Positions 1 through 9,350 of a DNA stretch of 64,000 nucleotides are shown one piece after another; the first letter of the stretch is position 1, and every line of letters starts with the position of its first letter. Origin of the DNA: Marinobacter denitrificans (lineage in GTDB: Bacteria > Pseudomonadota > Gammaproteobacteria > Pseudomonadales > Oleiphilaceae); NCBI RefSeq assembly GCF_008795955.1, contig NZ_VMHN01000001.1:124001-188000 (forward strand). The letters are read 5' to 3'. Below the pieces are notes generated by a model. That model was not told where the DNA came from and did no database searches. It saw only the letters and a list, made by a program, of their open reading frames with translations. The translations under genes were made by a program, and so were the position numbers.

Positions 1-996
1 CTGGCAGCGGGAATGACACCCCTTGAAGTGGGCAGTGACCTGGCCGGTTCCATCCGCACTCCGGCCCATTTCTGCGGTATTTTTGGCCACAAACCCTCAC
101 GGGCGCTAGTCTCCTTCCGGGGTCATATTCCGGGGCCTCCGGGCACGGAATCGCGCCCCGACCTGGCCGAGGGCGGCCCACTGGCACGTTCAGCCAGGGA
201 CCTGGAACTGCTACTGAACGTGATTGCCGGCCCTGGAGAGCGGGAACGCACCAGCTGGCAACTTGCCATGGTTCCGGCAGCCATGGAATCGCTGGAACAG
301 GCCCGTGTAGGGCTCTGGCTGAAAGACCCCCTATGCCCGGTTGATGATGAACTGGTCACCGGCTACGAGCAACTGGGCCGCGACCTGGAAAACCGGGGCG
401 CGTTGGTAGCCGAAGCACATCACAACCTGTTGAACCTGGAGCACATCCTGCCGGTCTATTTCAACCTGCTGGGCAGCCTGCTGAGTACCTCCATGAAGCC
501 GGCCCAGCGGCGGCAAATGAAGTGGATCGCCCGGCTGGAAAAATGGCTACATTTTTTCGGGCCGGTGACGGCCTTTATCGGCGAATATGGCCGCGGAGTA
601 AACCAACCCGTTTACCAGTGGATGGCATGGAACGAAACCCGGGAGAAAATGCGGGCGGAAATTACGTCGCTGTTTGAGCAATTCGATGTTCTGCTGACTC
701 CGGTTACGCCCACGACGGCAATTCGCCACGATCACACCCACCCGGTTTTCAAACGGCAGATTACCGTCGCTGGCCAACCCCGCGCCTATATGGACCAGTT
801 CTGCTGGATTGCCCTGGCTACCCTGCTGGGCCTGCCCGCAACCTCGGTACCCATCGGTAGAACGAAAGACGGCTTGCCCTTCAACGTACAGGTGATCGGA
901 GCGCCGGGAATGGATCTGACGACCATACGGTTTGCGGAGCTGCTGGAAGCAGGTGGCCTTGCCGGCTTCCAGCCCCCACGAGATCTCAGCCATTAA
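1..996 (+). CDS. Amidase signature family enzyme, C-terminal part (5' end outside window)
   Basis: The reading frame is open from base 1 and ends with TAA at 994-996, so about 331 residues of a larger protein are visible. The run GSDLAGSIRTPA near the start matches the amidase signature: the first Ser is the bridging cis-Ser and the Ser of GSIR is the acyl nucleophile. The catalytic Lys and the N-terminal third lie outside the window. The C-terminal LGLPATSVPIG block is also typical of the family. Such enzymes hydrolyse carboxylic amides in the cytoplasm; the substrate cannot be told from sequence. GatA is less likely because no gatB or gatC is visible nearby. The gene converges on nhaD and the two 3' ends overlap by 11 bases. 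Confidence 0.88.
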   Translation: MAAGMTPLEVGSDLAGSIRTPAHFCGIFGHKPSRALVSFRGHIPGPPGTESRPDLAEGGPLARSARDLELLLNVIAGPGERERTSWQLAMVPAAMESLEQARVGLWLKDPLCPVDDELVTGYEQLGRDLENRGALVAEAHHNLLNLEHILPVYFNLLGSLLSTSMKPAQRRQMKWIARLEKWLHFFGPVTAFIGEYGRGVNQPVYQWMAWNETREKMRAEITSLFEQFDVLLTPVTPTTAIRHDHTHPVFKRQITVAGQPRAYMDQFCWIALATLLGLPATSVPIGRTKDGLPFNVQVIGAPGMDLTTIRFAELLEAGGLAGFQPPRDLSH

Positions 997-2323
997 TCAT
1001 GAAGTGTACCCAGATACTTGCGCCATAGCCCAGGGCAATTGCCGGGGTCCATTTCAGGTGGCTGAGAAAGGTATACTGCCCCCTCGCCTGCCCCATCAGG
1101 GCGACACCGGCGGCTGAACCTATGGACAACAGGCTGCCGCCAACGCCTGCCGTCAGGGTAACCAGCAACCATTGAAAGTCCGACATTGCCGGGTTCATGG
1201 TGAGTACTGCAAACATCACCGGGATATTGTCCACCAACGCCGAAATCACCCCGATCATGACGTTGGCAAACGTAGGCCCGAGGTCGCCATAAAGTGTGGC
1301 TGACATCATGCCCAGGTAACCAATAAAGCCAAGGCCGCCAACCGCCATGATGACTCCGTAGAAGAAAAACAGCGTATCCCACTCCGAGCGGGCAATGTGG
1401 GAAAACACGTCAAAGGCACGACGGCCCTGCGTCCGATCGCCCGAACTGTCTCCGGGTGGCGTTTCAAAGCTTTCGTTCCAGTGGTACTCCTCGTGGCGCT
1501 TGAGATAGAAACCAAAAACCTTCAGGTAACCCAGCCCCGTCATCATGCCGAATACCGGAGGGATATGCAGAAACTGGTGGAAACTGATGGCGGTGGCGAT
1601 GGTCAGCAGGAACAGGCCGCAGATCACCAGCCCGCCCGGACGAATAACACTGTCGTAGGATTCAGGCAAGGATGGTTGTCCTTTCGGCAGGGCAAAGTGC
1701 ATCAGGGCAGCCGGCACGAGGAAGTTCACCATTGACGGCAGCAGCAGCTGGAAAAAATCCTGGAACGGAAGAATGCCTTTTTGCCAGACCATCAACGTGG
1801 TGATATCACCAAACGGGCTGAACGCGCCCCCCGCATTGGCACCCACCACGATATTGATACAGGAAAGCGAGACAAAAGCAGCGCTGTCCCGGCCCACCGC
1901 CATCACCACCGCGCACATGATCAGTGCCGTGGTCAGGTTGTCCGCTACCGGCGAGATACAGAACGCCAGGATACCGGTAATCCAGAACAGGCGGCGGTAA
2001 CCGTAACCCTTGCCCAGCAGCCAGATCCGCAACTGATCAAAAACGCCGCGCTCAAGCATGGCGTTTATGTAGGTCATGGCCACCAGCAGGAAGAAGAACA
2101 GTTCGGCGTATTCCAGGAAATTGTGACGGATCGCCTCCTCGACTTCGCCATTGGCTCCTGCGGCCCGATAGGTAATGGCTACCAGTACCCAGATCAGCCC
2201 TGCGGCGATTAACATGGGCTTGGACTTGCGCAGATGGATCCGCTCCTCCAGCATCACCAGAACATAAGCAAATCCAAAAATCGCCAGCGCCAGATAGCCT
2301 ACCGGATGGTCAACAAGGTTCAT
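986..2323 (-). CDS. nhaD: NhaD-type Na+/H+ antiporter
   Basis: This 445-residue protein has about twelve hydrophobic segments and the NhaD hallmark motifs SPVADNLTT (residues 124-132) and GANAGGAFSPFGDITT (161-176), which hold the polar residues thought to bind Na+ in this ArsB/NhaD-superfamily branch. It should exchange cytoplasmic Na+ for external H+ across the inner membrane, as expected in a salt-adapted bacterium. Its ATG overlaps the last four bases of the upstream secDF gene, so the two are probably co-transcribed and translationally coupled. This pairing suggests that the SecDF partner draws on the sodium gradient (inference). Family assignment is secure; the transport mechanism is not shown by sequence. 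Confidence 0.93.
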   Translation of the reverse strand: MNLVDHPVGYLALAIFGFAYVLVMLEERIHLRKSKPMLIAAGLIWVLVAITYRAAGANGEVEEAIRHNFLEYAELFFFLLVAMTYINAMLERGVFDQLRIWLLGKGYGYRRLFWITGILAFCISPVADNLTTALIMCAVVMAVGRDSAAFVSLSCINIVVGANAGGAFSPFGDITTLMVWQKGILPFQDFFQLLLPSMVNFLVPAALMHFALPKGQPSLPESYDSVIRPGGLVICGLFLLTIATAISFHQFLHIPPVFGMMTGLGYLKVFGFYLKRHEEYHWNESFETPPGDSSGDRTQGRRAFDVFSHIARSEWDTLFFFYGVIMAVGGLGFIGYLGMMSATLYGDLGPTFANVMIGVISALVDNIPVMFAVLTMNPAMSDFQWLLVTLTAGVGGSLLSIGSAAGVALMGQARGQYTFLSHLKWTPAIALGYGASIWVHFMING

Positions 2324-4845
2324 GGAATCAACTCCAGTTCACGGCGAATTTCATCGGCCGTTGGCCGCAACTGGGCGAGTCCCTTGCTGGCACGCCGCTG
2401 TCCCAGGTAATACAGGATCGGCGATGCGATAAAGACAGAGGAACTGGTGCCAATCACGATGCCAAACAGCATGGGCAACGCAAAGCTTGATACCGCCGCT
2501 CCACCGGCAATGCCCATGGGCAGCAGGGCCAGGAAGGTGGTTACCGAGGTGAACACGGTACGGGTCAATGTGGAGGAAATACTCTCGTTCAACAGCTCCA
2601 GCATTGGCCGATCTGGTGCGATTCGCATATTTTCACGGATGCGATCGAATACCACTACCTTATCGTTGACCGAATATCCCATCAACGCAAGCAGCGCGGC
2701 AACCGCCGTCAGGTTGAACTCCACGCCGGCAAGGGCGAAGAAGCCAATGGTTTTGGTGAGATCCAGCGCAATGGTCAATGTGGCTGCCCAGGCGAAATGG
2801 GACTCAAAGCGGAACCAGAGGTACGCCAGCATACCGGCTCCCGCCAGCAGGATTGCGAGAATGGTGGCGTCACTAAAACTGCCGCTGACTTTCGGGCCGA
2901 CCATGTCCACCTTCGGAAACTCCGCCCTTGGTTCCACCGAGGTCACTGCGGCTTTGAGTAATGCCACCTGCTCCGCCGTTGCCCCCGGCACGCCCTGTTC
3001 CGCCGGAAGGCGGATGAGGAAACGGCCATCAGCGCCGGCCTCCTGAATGGCTGCATCTTCGAGGTCTTGCGCCTGCAGAGTGGTTCGCAATTGCTCCACT
3101 GTTACCCCCTGAGCCTGCACCTCAACCACCGTACCACCGGTAAAATCGACACCGTACTTCAGTCCGGGCTGCACAAACAGGGCAACGGCCGCAATGGAAA
3201 GAATCGCCGACACCACAAGCCCCATCACCCGCCCACGCATGAAATTCACCCCGCGTTCGCCGAGGCGATCCAGCCAGGCAAGGCCGGAAATCACCAACGG
3301 CTCCCGCTCACGGCCCCGGATACGCCATTCCATTATCAGGCGGGTGACTGCAATTGCTGTAAACAGCGAGGTCACCAGGCCGATGCCAATGGTGACGGCA
3401 AAGCCCCGTACGGGCCCGCTGCCAAACAGGAAAAGCAGGCTGACGGCGATCAGGGTGGTGAAGTTGGAGTCCAGAATCGTCCTGTAGGCCTTGCCGAAAC
3501 CTTCCCGCAGAGCCATCCAGGCCGGCTTGCCCCGACGGGACTCCTCGCGGATACGTTCGTTGATCAGGATGTTGGCATCCACCGCCATGCCAATGGTGAG
3601 GATGATTCCGGCGATGCCCGGCAGGGTCAGGGTGGCGCCCAGCAGGCTCAGTATCCCGAAGACCAGCCCGATGTTCACCGTCAAACCCACACAGGCGATC
3701 AGTCCCCAGCGTCCGTACAGACCCACCATGAAGGCAATCACCATGGCGGCACCGAGCAAACCGGTGGTCAGCCCCATGGCGATGGCGTCGCTGCCCAGGT
3801 CCGGACCAACTGTGCGCTCTTCCATCACATGTAGCGGCGCAGGCAAAGCGCCAGCCCTCAGCAACAGGGCCAGGTCGCTGGCATCTTTGGAGGTAAATGA
3901 ACCACTGATCTCACCGCTGCCGCCGCTGATCACGCTGCGAATCACGGGAGCGGTGATCACTTCGCCATCCAGCACGATTGCCAGAGGTCGGCCGATGTTA
4001 TCCCGGGTCATGTCCCCGAACAACCGCGCGCCTTTGTCGTCCAACCTGAAATTGACCACCGGCTCCCCGGTATCCGGATTGAAGGCCATATGGGCATCGC
4101 GAATGTGCTCGCCGGCCATCGCAACCCGCTGCTCGAGTCTGTACTGCCTGTCTTCCCGGGCGTCTGGCAGGGTGATCAGGGGGATATCATCCCGCGACGT
4201 ATCCCGCGCGGACCAGTGAAAGGTCATTTTCGCGGTGGTACCCAACAAGTCACGAATCTCACCGGGGTCGGCAACCCCCGGCATCTGCACCAGGATGCCG
4301 TCACTGCCCTGGCGAGTGATGCTGGGATCCACCAGCCCCGTTTCATCCAGTCGCCGCCTGACCACTTCCAGACTGCGCTCCACCGCATCCCGGGAAATAC
4401 TCTCCCGCCAGGACGCGGTCAGGGCTAGCACCAATCGCCCACCATTGATATCAACATCAAACCTGCGCGTGCCATCCGGCGATTCCATAGCCATCGTTCG
4501 GGCGAGGCTGGCGGCTTCAGGTGCCCGTTCTGCCTGTCGTACCGGTAGTTCGATACCTTTATCGGTAATCTGGAGACGCCCGTACCGAATGTCCACCTCA
4601 CGCAGGGCGGTGGTCAACTCACCTGCAATCGCCTCATACTCGCTGGCAAACAGTTCCTGGATGTCGACTTCCAATAGCAGGTGTGAGCCACCCTGAAGGT
4701 CCAGCCCCAGGGAAACCGTGTTCTGCTGGTACCAACCCGGAAGAATTCCGGACAGCCTGGGGGAAAGAACGTTCGGCAACGCACTCAGCAACCCGAGCAC
4801 AATCACCAGGCCGTAGACCACAGCCCGTGAACGCAATGATTTCAT
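2320..4845 (-). CDS. secDF: Fused SecD-SecF protein translocase accessory subunit
   Basis: SecD and SecF occur here as one 841-residue chain. The N-terminal half begins with a transmembrane segment, carries the SecD signature GLDLQGGSHLLLEVD, a large periplasmic P1 region and five more membrane helices including GMAVDANILINERIREE. The C-terminal half restarts with a helix followed by GVDFTGGTVVEVQ, the SecF signature, and ends with the SecF helices containing GYSVNDKVVVFDRIREN. SecDF uses an ion gradient to complete export of preproteins after SecYEG/SecA. Gammaproteobacteria usually carry separate secD and secF next to yajC, so this fused form is likely a second paralogue. It is the first gene of a two-gene unit with nhaD. 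Confidence 0.94.
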   Translation of the reverse strand: MKSLRSRAVVYGLVIVLGLLSALPNVLSPRLSGILPGWYQQNTVSLGLDLQGGSHLLLEVDIQELFASEYEAIAGELTTALREVDIRYGRLQITDKGIELPVRQAERAPEAASLARTMAMESPDGTRRFDVDINGGRLVLALTASWRESISRDAVERSLEVVRRRLDETGLVDPSITRQGSDGILVQMPGVADPGEIRDLLGTTAKMTFHWSARDTSRDDIPLITLPDAREDRQYRLEQRVAMAGEHIRDAHMAFNPDTGEPVVNFRLDDKGARLFGDMTRDNIGRPLAIVLDGEVITAPVIRSVISGGSGEISGSFTSKDASDLALLLRAGALPAPLHVMEERTVGPDLGSDAIAMGLTTGLLGAAMVIAFMVGLYGRWGLIACVGLTVNIGLVFGILSLLGATLTLPGIAGIILTIGMAVDANILINERIREESRRGKPAWMALREGFGKAYRTILDSNFTTLIAVSLLFLFGSGPVRGFAVTIGIGLVTSLFTAIAVTRLIMEWRIRGREREPLVISGLAWLDRLGERGVNFMRGRVMGLVVSAILSIAAVALFVQPGLKYGVDFTGGTVVEVQAQGVTVEQLRTTLQAQDLEDAAIQEAGADGRFLIRLPAEQGVPGATAEQVALLKAAVTSVEPRAEFPKVDMVGPKVSGSFSDATILAILLAGAGMLAYLWFRFESHFAWAATLTIALDLTKTIGFFALAGVEFNLTAVAALLALMGYSVNDKVVVFDRIRENMRIAPDRPMLELLNESISSTLTRTVFTSVTTFLALLPMGIAGGAAVSSFALPMLFGIVIGTSSSVFIASPILYYLGQRRASKGLAQLRPTADEIRRELELIP

Positions 4846-4915
4846 GGGTAATCCTCGAAGAAAACTGCACTAATCCTAATGGCTGCCATGTGCACAGCCT
4901 TGAATAAACGGAGGA

Positions 4916-5296
4916 TTACGCCAGGGGTGGTGCGCGAAGAAGAGGATTCAGAAAGCGGGCAGTTGTCGCGGAATGCTCCGCGAACACCCCAATGGTACAG
5001 TCATTGCCACAGAAGCTGGCCAAGGAAACACGGGAGTCGTCGTGCCACCACTCGGGAAGGTCACCATCTGCCGCAGAAGCTTCGTCCTGGCAGCTGCTAG
5101 GCGCCCGGCAAGACTCGCTATGGCTGGCGACAACCATCTGACCAAGTGGGCCGATAAACCCATGACCAACGTGAGTGGCAGAGGCCTGCTGGTGGGTAAC
5201 CGAAGAAAGGAAAACAAGCAGCAATGCCAGGAGTGGAAGCACTACCAGAGGCATTTTAAATCGACGGTGATCACGTTGGAGAAAATCGTTGTTCAT
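4916..5296 (-). CDS. Small hypothetical protein with one N-terminal membrane segment
   Basis: I do not recognise this 126-residue protein. It has a basic N-terminus, a hydrophobic segment at residues 15-32 and a downstream region with two Cys pairs (CRAPSSC and CGNDC) and several His, so an exported or membrane-anchored metal or redox role is possible but unproven. It sits alone between the secDF start and the initiator tRNA. The layout of signal segment plus Cys/His tail resembles small proteins found next to copper-resistance genes, but no such genes are visible here. An uncoded stretch with a chance open frame cannot be excluded. Confidence 0.45.
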   Translation of the reverse strand: MNNDFLQRDHRRFKMPLVVLPLLALLLVFLSSVTHQQASATHVGHGFIGPLGQMVVASHSESCRAPSSCQDEASAADGDLPEWWHDDSRVSLASFCGNDCTIGVFAEHSATTARFLNPLLRAPPLA

Positions 5297-5424
5297 GCTG
5301 CTGTCCCTGAGTACGCAAGAAGTTTCGCGTGCAGGCAGGAAATAGTCAACGAGATTGCTGGCCGGCTATGGAAAGTACCTAGTGCTCCGAAGCAGTGGCG
5401 GTGTAAAAGCCTTCCCGGAATGCA

Positions 5425-5450
5425 GAAAGGCCAGCATAAGCTGGCCTTTC
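5425..5450 (-). terminator. Hairpin downstream of tRNA-fMet
   Basis: An 11-bp perfect inverted repeat (5425-5435 with 5440-5450, loop of four) lies just after the 3' end of the minus-strand initiator tRNA gene. The trailing T-run is short, so it is a moderate intrinsic terminator or a 3' processing stem. Confidence 0.6.
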
Positions 5451-5455
5451 TTAAT

Positions 5456-5532
<77 letters not shown>

Positions 5533-5631
5533 TCAAACTGGCTGTTGCCAGGGAACCCCTGATCAACGAGGTGCGCATGGTACGGGTAGAAACCGAGCCT
5601 GTCAAAGGGGAAAATGAAATTTTCCGCAGAC

Positions 5632-6969
5632 TTACCGCTCCAGTATTGCCGTCACCCCTTGCCCGCCTGCGGCACAGATGGAGATCAGCCCGCGGCCGCT
5701 GTCTTTTTCTTCCAACAGCTTCGCCAGGGTGGCCACAATACGACCGCCAGTGGCGGCGAACGGATGCCCGGTTGCGAGGCTGCTGCCTTTGATGTTGAGT
5801 TTATTACGGTCAATGCTTCCCAAAGGCTTGTTCAGCCCCAGACGTTCCTTGCAGAACTCCGGATCTTCCCATGCCTTGAGGGTGGATAGTACCTGGGCGG
5901 CAAAGGCTTCGTGGATCTCATAGAAATCGAAATCCTGCAGCGTCAGCCCGGCCTTTTCCAGCATGCGCGGTACGGCATAGGTCGGCGCCATCAACAGGCC
6001 TTCCTTCTTGTCGACAAAATCAACCGCCGCCACTTCCGAGAAAGTGAGGTACGCCTTGATTTCCATGTTGTTGGCCTTGGCCCATTCTTCACTGGCCAGT
6101 AGCACGCAGGAAGCTCCATCACTCAGGGCAGTGCTGTTGGCCGCGGTCATGGTGCCGTTTTCGCGATCAAACACCGGCTTCAGTGTCGCCAGCTTCTCCA
6201 GGGTGGTGTCCGGGCGCAGGATGTTGTCTTTCTCAAGACCGGCCAGGGGTGTCATCAGGTCCTTGAAAAAACCTTCCTCGTAAGCTGCTGCCAGTTTCTG
6301 GTGGCTTTCATAGGCCAGCTGGTCCTGCTCGTCCCGGGGAATGGACCATTCATGGGCGGTGATCTGGCAGTGGCCGCCCATGGAAAGGCCGGTTCTGGGC
6401 TCACCATTTTGAGGGATTTCGGGCTTCAGGTGTCCAGGACGGAAGCGGCTGAGAATCTTCAGGCGCTCGCCAGTCGTCTTCGCGCGGTTCAGATCCAGCA
6501 GGATTTCCCGCAGCCCCTCGCCAACACCAATGGGAGCATCGGAAGTGGTATCTGTACCACCGGCGATACCGCATTCAATCTGCCCCAGGGCAATCTTGTT
6601 GGCCACCAGAATGGCCGCTTCAAGGCCGGTCCCGCAGGCCTGCTGAATGTCGTAGGCAGGTGTTTCCGGGGCCAGGCCGCTGCTGAGGGCTGATTCCCGG
6701 GTAAGATTGAAGTCTCTGGAATGTTTGATGACTGCGCCCGCAACAACTTCTCCCATACGCTGACCCTGCAGGCCGAAGCGATCCACCAGGCCTCGCAAGG
6801 CAGCCGTCAACAGCTCCTGGTTGCTTACCTTGCTATAGGCGGTATTGGAGCGGGCGAAGGGTATCCGGTTACCACCAATAACCGCCACCCGGCGAACGCC
6901 ACTGTTGGCTGCAGCCGACTTTTTCGGTGCTGCGGTTTTCTTTTGGGTGCTTTTCGGTGCCTGTGCCAT
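5632..6969 (-). CDS. Acetyl-CoA C-acetyltransferase (thiolase, FadI-like)
   Basis: This 445-residue protein shows all thiolase catalytic elements: nucleophilic Cys112 in QQACGTGLEA, His402 in GHPFAATGG, and Cys432 in CAAGGQG. It should cleave 3-ketoacyl-CoA or condense two acetyl-CoA. The first 25 residues form a Lys/Ala/Pro-rich extension absent from classical thiolases. It is divergently arranged with a high-molecular-weight FabG-type reductase. That pairing is common in actinobacteria and marine gammaproteobacteria and suggests a shared acyl-chain pathway, such as fatty acid turnover or storage lipid precursors (inference). The thiolase class is secure; the choice between degradative and biosynthetic use is not. 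Confidence 0.92.
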   Translation of the reverse strand: MAQAPKSTQKKTAAPKKSAAANSGVRRVAVIGGNRIPFARSNTAYSKVSNQELLTAALRGLVDRFGLQGQRMGEVVAGAVIKHSRDFNLTRESALSSGLAPETPAYDIQQACGTGLEAAILVANKIALGQIECGIAGGTDTTSDAPIGVGEGLREILLDLNRAKTTGERLKILSRFRPGHLKPEIPQNGEPRTGLSMGGHCQITAHEWSIPRDEQDQLAYESHQKLAAAYEEGFFKDLMTPLAGLEKDNILRPDTTLEKLATLKPVFDRENGTMTAANSTALSDGASCVLLASEEWAKANNMEIKAYLTFSEVAAVDFVDKKEGLLMAPTYAVPRMLEKAGLTLQDFDFYEIHEAFAAQVLSTLKAWEDPEFCKERLGLNKPLGSIDRNKLNIKGSSLATGHPFAATGGRIVATLAKLLEEKDSGRGLISICAAGGQGVTAILER

Positions 6970-7135
6970 GATGTTGTCCTGTTTGAACGAGTGTATTCAT
7001 TGCGTTGCAGTTTAGCGCCGAGGGGGCCTGGCTCATTGGCATCCCTGACAACAGTGTGGGAGCGTTGAGTCAATCCAAAAACGGCCCGATTCTTTAACCT
7101 GTACGCCGATATCCGTTTCGCAAAAGGAAAATGCC

Positions 7136-8542
7136 ATGTCTGATCGTTATCTCAAATTCGTCAACACCCCGGTGGGCAGAACTGCCGCCCAGTCCCTGGG
7201 ACTGCCCTCGCCTGTCAATCTGAAACGCTGGAAGCGCGCAGATCAGCCGTTTATCGAAGGCGATGTACTTATCGGGGCTGCTAACGGGAGCAAAGCCATT
7301 GCCGCCATAGGCGGCCTGCTGGGGGCCAGCCCTGCGAAGCTCTTCCATGCCAGTGCCTTTGATACTCTGAACGATTCTGCCAAAAGCGGCAACAAGGCCA
7401 AAGCGCTGCCGCTCAATACCGAGATAGACCACAAATTCTCAGCCCTGGTGTTTGACGCCACGGGCATGAAGGACACCACCGACCTGAGAGCGCTTTACGA
7501 CTTCTTCCACCCTACCATCCGTAAGCTGGCAGGCAATGGCCGCGTACTGGTGATCGGACAGGACCCTGCCACCTGTCGCCAACCGGCCAAAGCCGCGGCG
7601 CATCAGGCACTGGAAGGTTTTGTGCGCAGCGTAGGCAAGGAAGTGGGCAAGAAAGGTTCCACGGCCAACCTGTTATGGATGGCGCCCGGCGCAGAAAAGC
7701 AACTGGATTCCAGTGTGCGCTTTTTCCTCTCACCCCGCTCGGCCTATGTGTCCGGACAGGTAGCTCGCATTGGCAAGAGCACAGACGCACCCGCCACCAA
7801 CCCCGTTGCTCCGCTGACAGGGAAAGTGGCCCTGGTGACCGGTGCCTCGCGAGGCATTGGCGCCGCCATTGCCGAAACCCTGGCGCGGGATGGCGCCACG
7901 GTGATTGGCCTGGACATTCCGCCCGCCATGGAAGACCTGCAGAAGGTCATGAACTCCATTAAAGGCAAGGCCCTAGCCTGCGATATTACCGACGAGAAAG
8001 CACCGAAGCAGATTGCTGATTTTGTGAAAGATCACTTCGGCGGCATTGACCTGGTCATCCACAATGCTGGTATTACCAGGGACAAAACCCTCGGCAATAT
8101 GCCGGAGCATTTCTGGGACATGACCATCGCGGTGAACCTGACGGCAGAGGAACTGATCGACGAGGAGCTGATGCACGGGGAACTGCTGCGGGAGAACGGC
8201 CGCATCGTGTGCATATCCTCTATCAGCGGTATCGCCGGCAACTTTGGCCAGACCAACTACTCCACCGCCAAGTGCGGCGTGATTGGCTACGTGGAAGCCA
8301 TGGCGAAACAGGTGAAGAACGGTGTAACCATTAATGCCATCGCACCCGGTTTCATCGAAACCCAGATGACCGCCGCCATGCCCATCACCATCCGCGAAGC
8401 CGGCCGGCGCATGAACAGTCTCTCCCAGGGTGGTTTACCAGTGGATGTGGCAGAGGCCATAGCGTGGTATTGCAACCCGGCATCGAATGGTGTGAACGGG
8501 AATGTTGTTCGGGTTTGTGGGCAGTCGTTGATTGGTAAGTAG
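7136..8542 (+). CDS. High-molecular-weight 3-oxoacyl-ACP/CoA reductase (FabG4-like)
   Basis: The 468-residue protein has two parts. Residues 1-220 form an extra N-terminal domain typical of high-molecular-weight FabG proteins. Residues 228-468 form a short-chain dehydrogenase with the cofactor motif TGASRGIG (235-242), a His-Asn-Ala-Gly stretch (309-312), catalytic Ser near 362, Tyr375 and Lys379 (YSTAK). It should reduce 3-oxoacyl thioesters with NAD(P)H; mycobacterial FabG4 prefers NADH and CoA esters. The intergenic region of about 165 bp shared with the divergent thiolase gene probably holds both promoters. A REP-like palindrome begins 20 bases after the stop. Confidence 0.9.
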   Translation: MSDRYLKFVNTPVGRTAAQSLGLPSPVNLKRWKRADQPFIEGDVLIGAANGSKAIAAIGGLLGASPAKLFHASAFDTLNDSAKSGNKAKALPLNTEIDHKFSALVFDATGMKDTTDLRALYDFFHPTIRKLAGNGRVLVIGQDPATCRQPAKAAAHQALEGFVRSVGKEVGKKGSTANLLWMAPGAEKQLDSSVRFFLSPRSAYVSGQVARIGKSTDAPATNPVAPLTGKVALVTGASRGIGAAIAETLARDGATVIGLDIPPAMEDLQKVMNSIKGKALACDITDEKAPKQIADFVKDHFGGIDLVIHNAGITRDKTLGNMPEHFWDMTIAVNLTAEELIDEELMHGELLRENGRIVCISSISGIAGNFGQTNYSTAKCGVIGYVEAMAKQVKNGVTINAIAPGFIETQMTAAMPITIREAGRRMNSLSQGGLPVDVAEAIAWYCNPASNGVNGNVVRVCGQSLIGK

Positions 8543-8561
8543 GAGATTGTCGGGAGTGTGG

Positions 8562-8591
8562 TGTCGGATTATGCGAAGCCGTAATCCGACA
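8562..8591. repeat. REP-like palindrome, family III copy a
   Basis: GTCGGATTA at 8563-8571 is mirrored by TAATCCGAC at 8582-8590, and one further outer pair extends the stem. It lies 20 bases after the fabG-like stop codon. Two other copies occur near 42.66 and 47.26 kb, also at gene ends. Confidence 0.85.
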
Positions 8592-8632
8592 ACCCAAGCA
8601 CCTGGCTTGCAATAACACTTCAAGGGGAAAAA

Positions 8633-8708
8633 TGGTGGGTGGTACTGGGATCGAACCAGTGACCCTCGCCTTGTAAGGGCGATGCTCTCCCAGCTGAGCT
8701 AACCACCC
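8633..8708 (-). tRNA. tRNA-Val (TAC)
   Basis: This 76-nt tRNA has an encoded CCA (8633-8635), a complete cloverleaf and a TAC anticodon in the loop CTTACAA. It is nearly identical to the second tRNA-Val at 8866-8941, differing mainly in one acceptor pair. It is the distal member of a Val-Asp-Val cluster transcribed on the minus strand. Confidence 0.97.
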
Positions 8709-8719
8709 GGGAATAAAAA

Positions 8720-8796
8720 TGGCGGAGCGGACGGGACTCGAACCCGCGACCCCCGGCGTGACAGGCCGGTATTCTAACCAGCTGAACTACCGCTCC
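8720..8796 (-). tRNA. tRNA-Asp (GTC)
   Basis: This 77-nt tRNA has an encoded CCA (8720-8722), discriminator G73 as expected for Asp, anticodon GTC, and a body very close to the enterobacterial tRNA-Asp. It lies between the two tRNA-Val genes. Confidence 0.97.
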
Positions 8797-8865
8797 GCAT
8801 CAATCCCTGCCTGAACGGCTTTCGGGACCTGAAACCGGGCGGGGTAGCCCGGCGATGCTGAAAAG

Positions 8866-8941
8866 TGGTGGGCGGTACTGGGATCGAACCAGTGACCCTC
8901 GCCTTGTAAGGGCGATGCTCTCCCAGCTGAGCTAACCGCCC
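8866..8941 (-). tRNA. tRNA-Val (TAC), second copy
   Basis: This 76-nt tRNA has an encoded CCA and a TAC anticodon. It is the promoter-proximal member of the cluster. Its near identity with the copy at 8633-8708 indicates recent duplication or gene conversion. Confidence 0.97.
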
Positions 8942-9020
8942 ACTTTTACAGCACACTGGCGATTCAGCGTTGCTGTCTCGACCAAGTGAGACGCGCATTT
9001 TAAGCATTTGTCTGACGGTG

Positions 9021-9263
9021 TCAAATTTTTTCCCGGATTTTTATGCTTTTCTGGGCCGCTTTTTTTGCCTTGCGACTCAAGGCAAGCTCACTGACCCGTC
9101 GCTTGCGATCTTCGGGCAATGCCCGCTCCGCCAGCGAGCAGTTCAGATGGTCCAAACGCTTTCTGACACGCTCAATACTCCGGCCCATGTCGTTAAGAGC
9201 TTCGGGTAGAACGTCTTCAGAAAACCGACGAAACCTTTTCTGCAGGGAATCCTTCAGCGACAT
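9021..9263 (-). CDS. Small basic conserved-type hypothetical protein
   Basis: This 80-residue protein is rich in Arg, Lys and Glu with no hydrophobic segment. It is predicted to be mostly helical, with a very basic C-terminal third (RKAKKAAQKSIKIREKI). I do not recognise a family. It sits upstream of the tRNA-Val/Asp/Val cluster on the same strand, and about 80 bases separate it from the tRNAs. The ATG start fits the beginning of the helical region. A nucleic-acid-associated role is only a guess from charge. Confidence 0.6.
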   Translation of the reverse strand: MSLKDSLQKRFRRFSEDVLPEALNDMGRSIERVRKRLDHLNCSLAERALPEDRKRRVSELALSRKAKKAAQKSIKIREKI

Positions 9264-9350
9264 GTTTCAGTGACCTTGTTATGACTGACTATTAACAGTC
9301 TAGTAACCGGGTACGGAAACACCAGTTCATCACGGGCCTGAATGCCTGCT

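Noticed and set aside
3067..4219. Long plus-strand open frames opposite secDF
   Set aside because: They are His/Gln- or Arg/Ser-rich with no domain and lie within a clear gene on the other strand.
8633..8941. The tRNA cluster as an integration site for a mobile island
   Set aside because: No integrase gene and no repeated tRNA 3' end apart from the duplicated tRNA-Val genes themselves.
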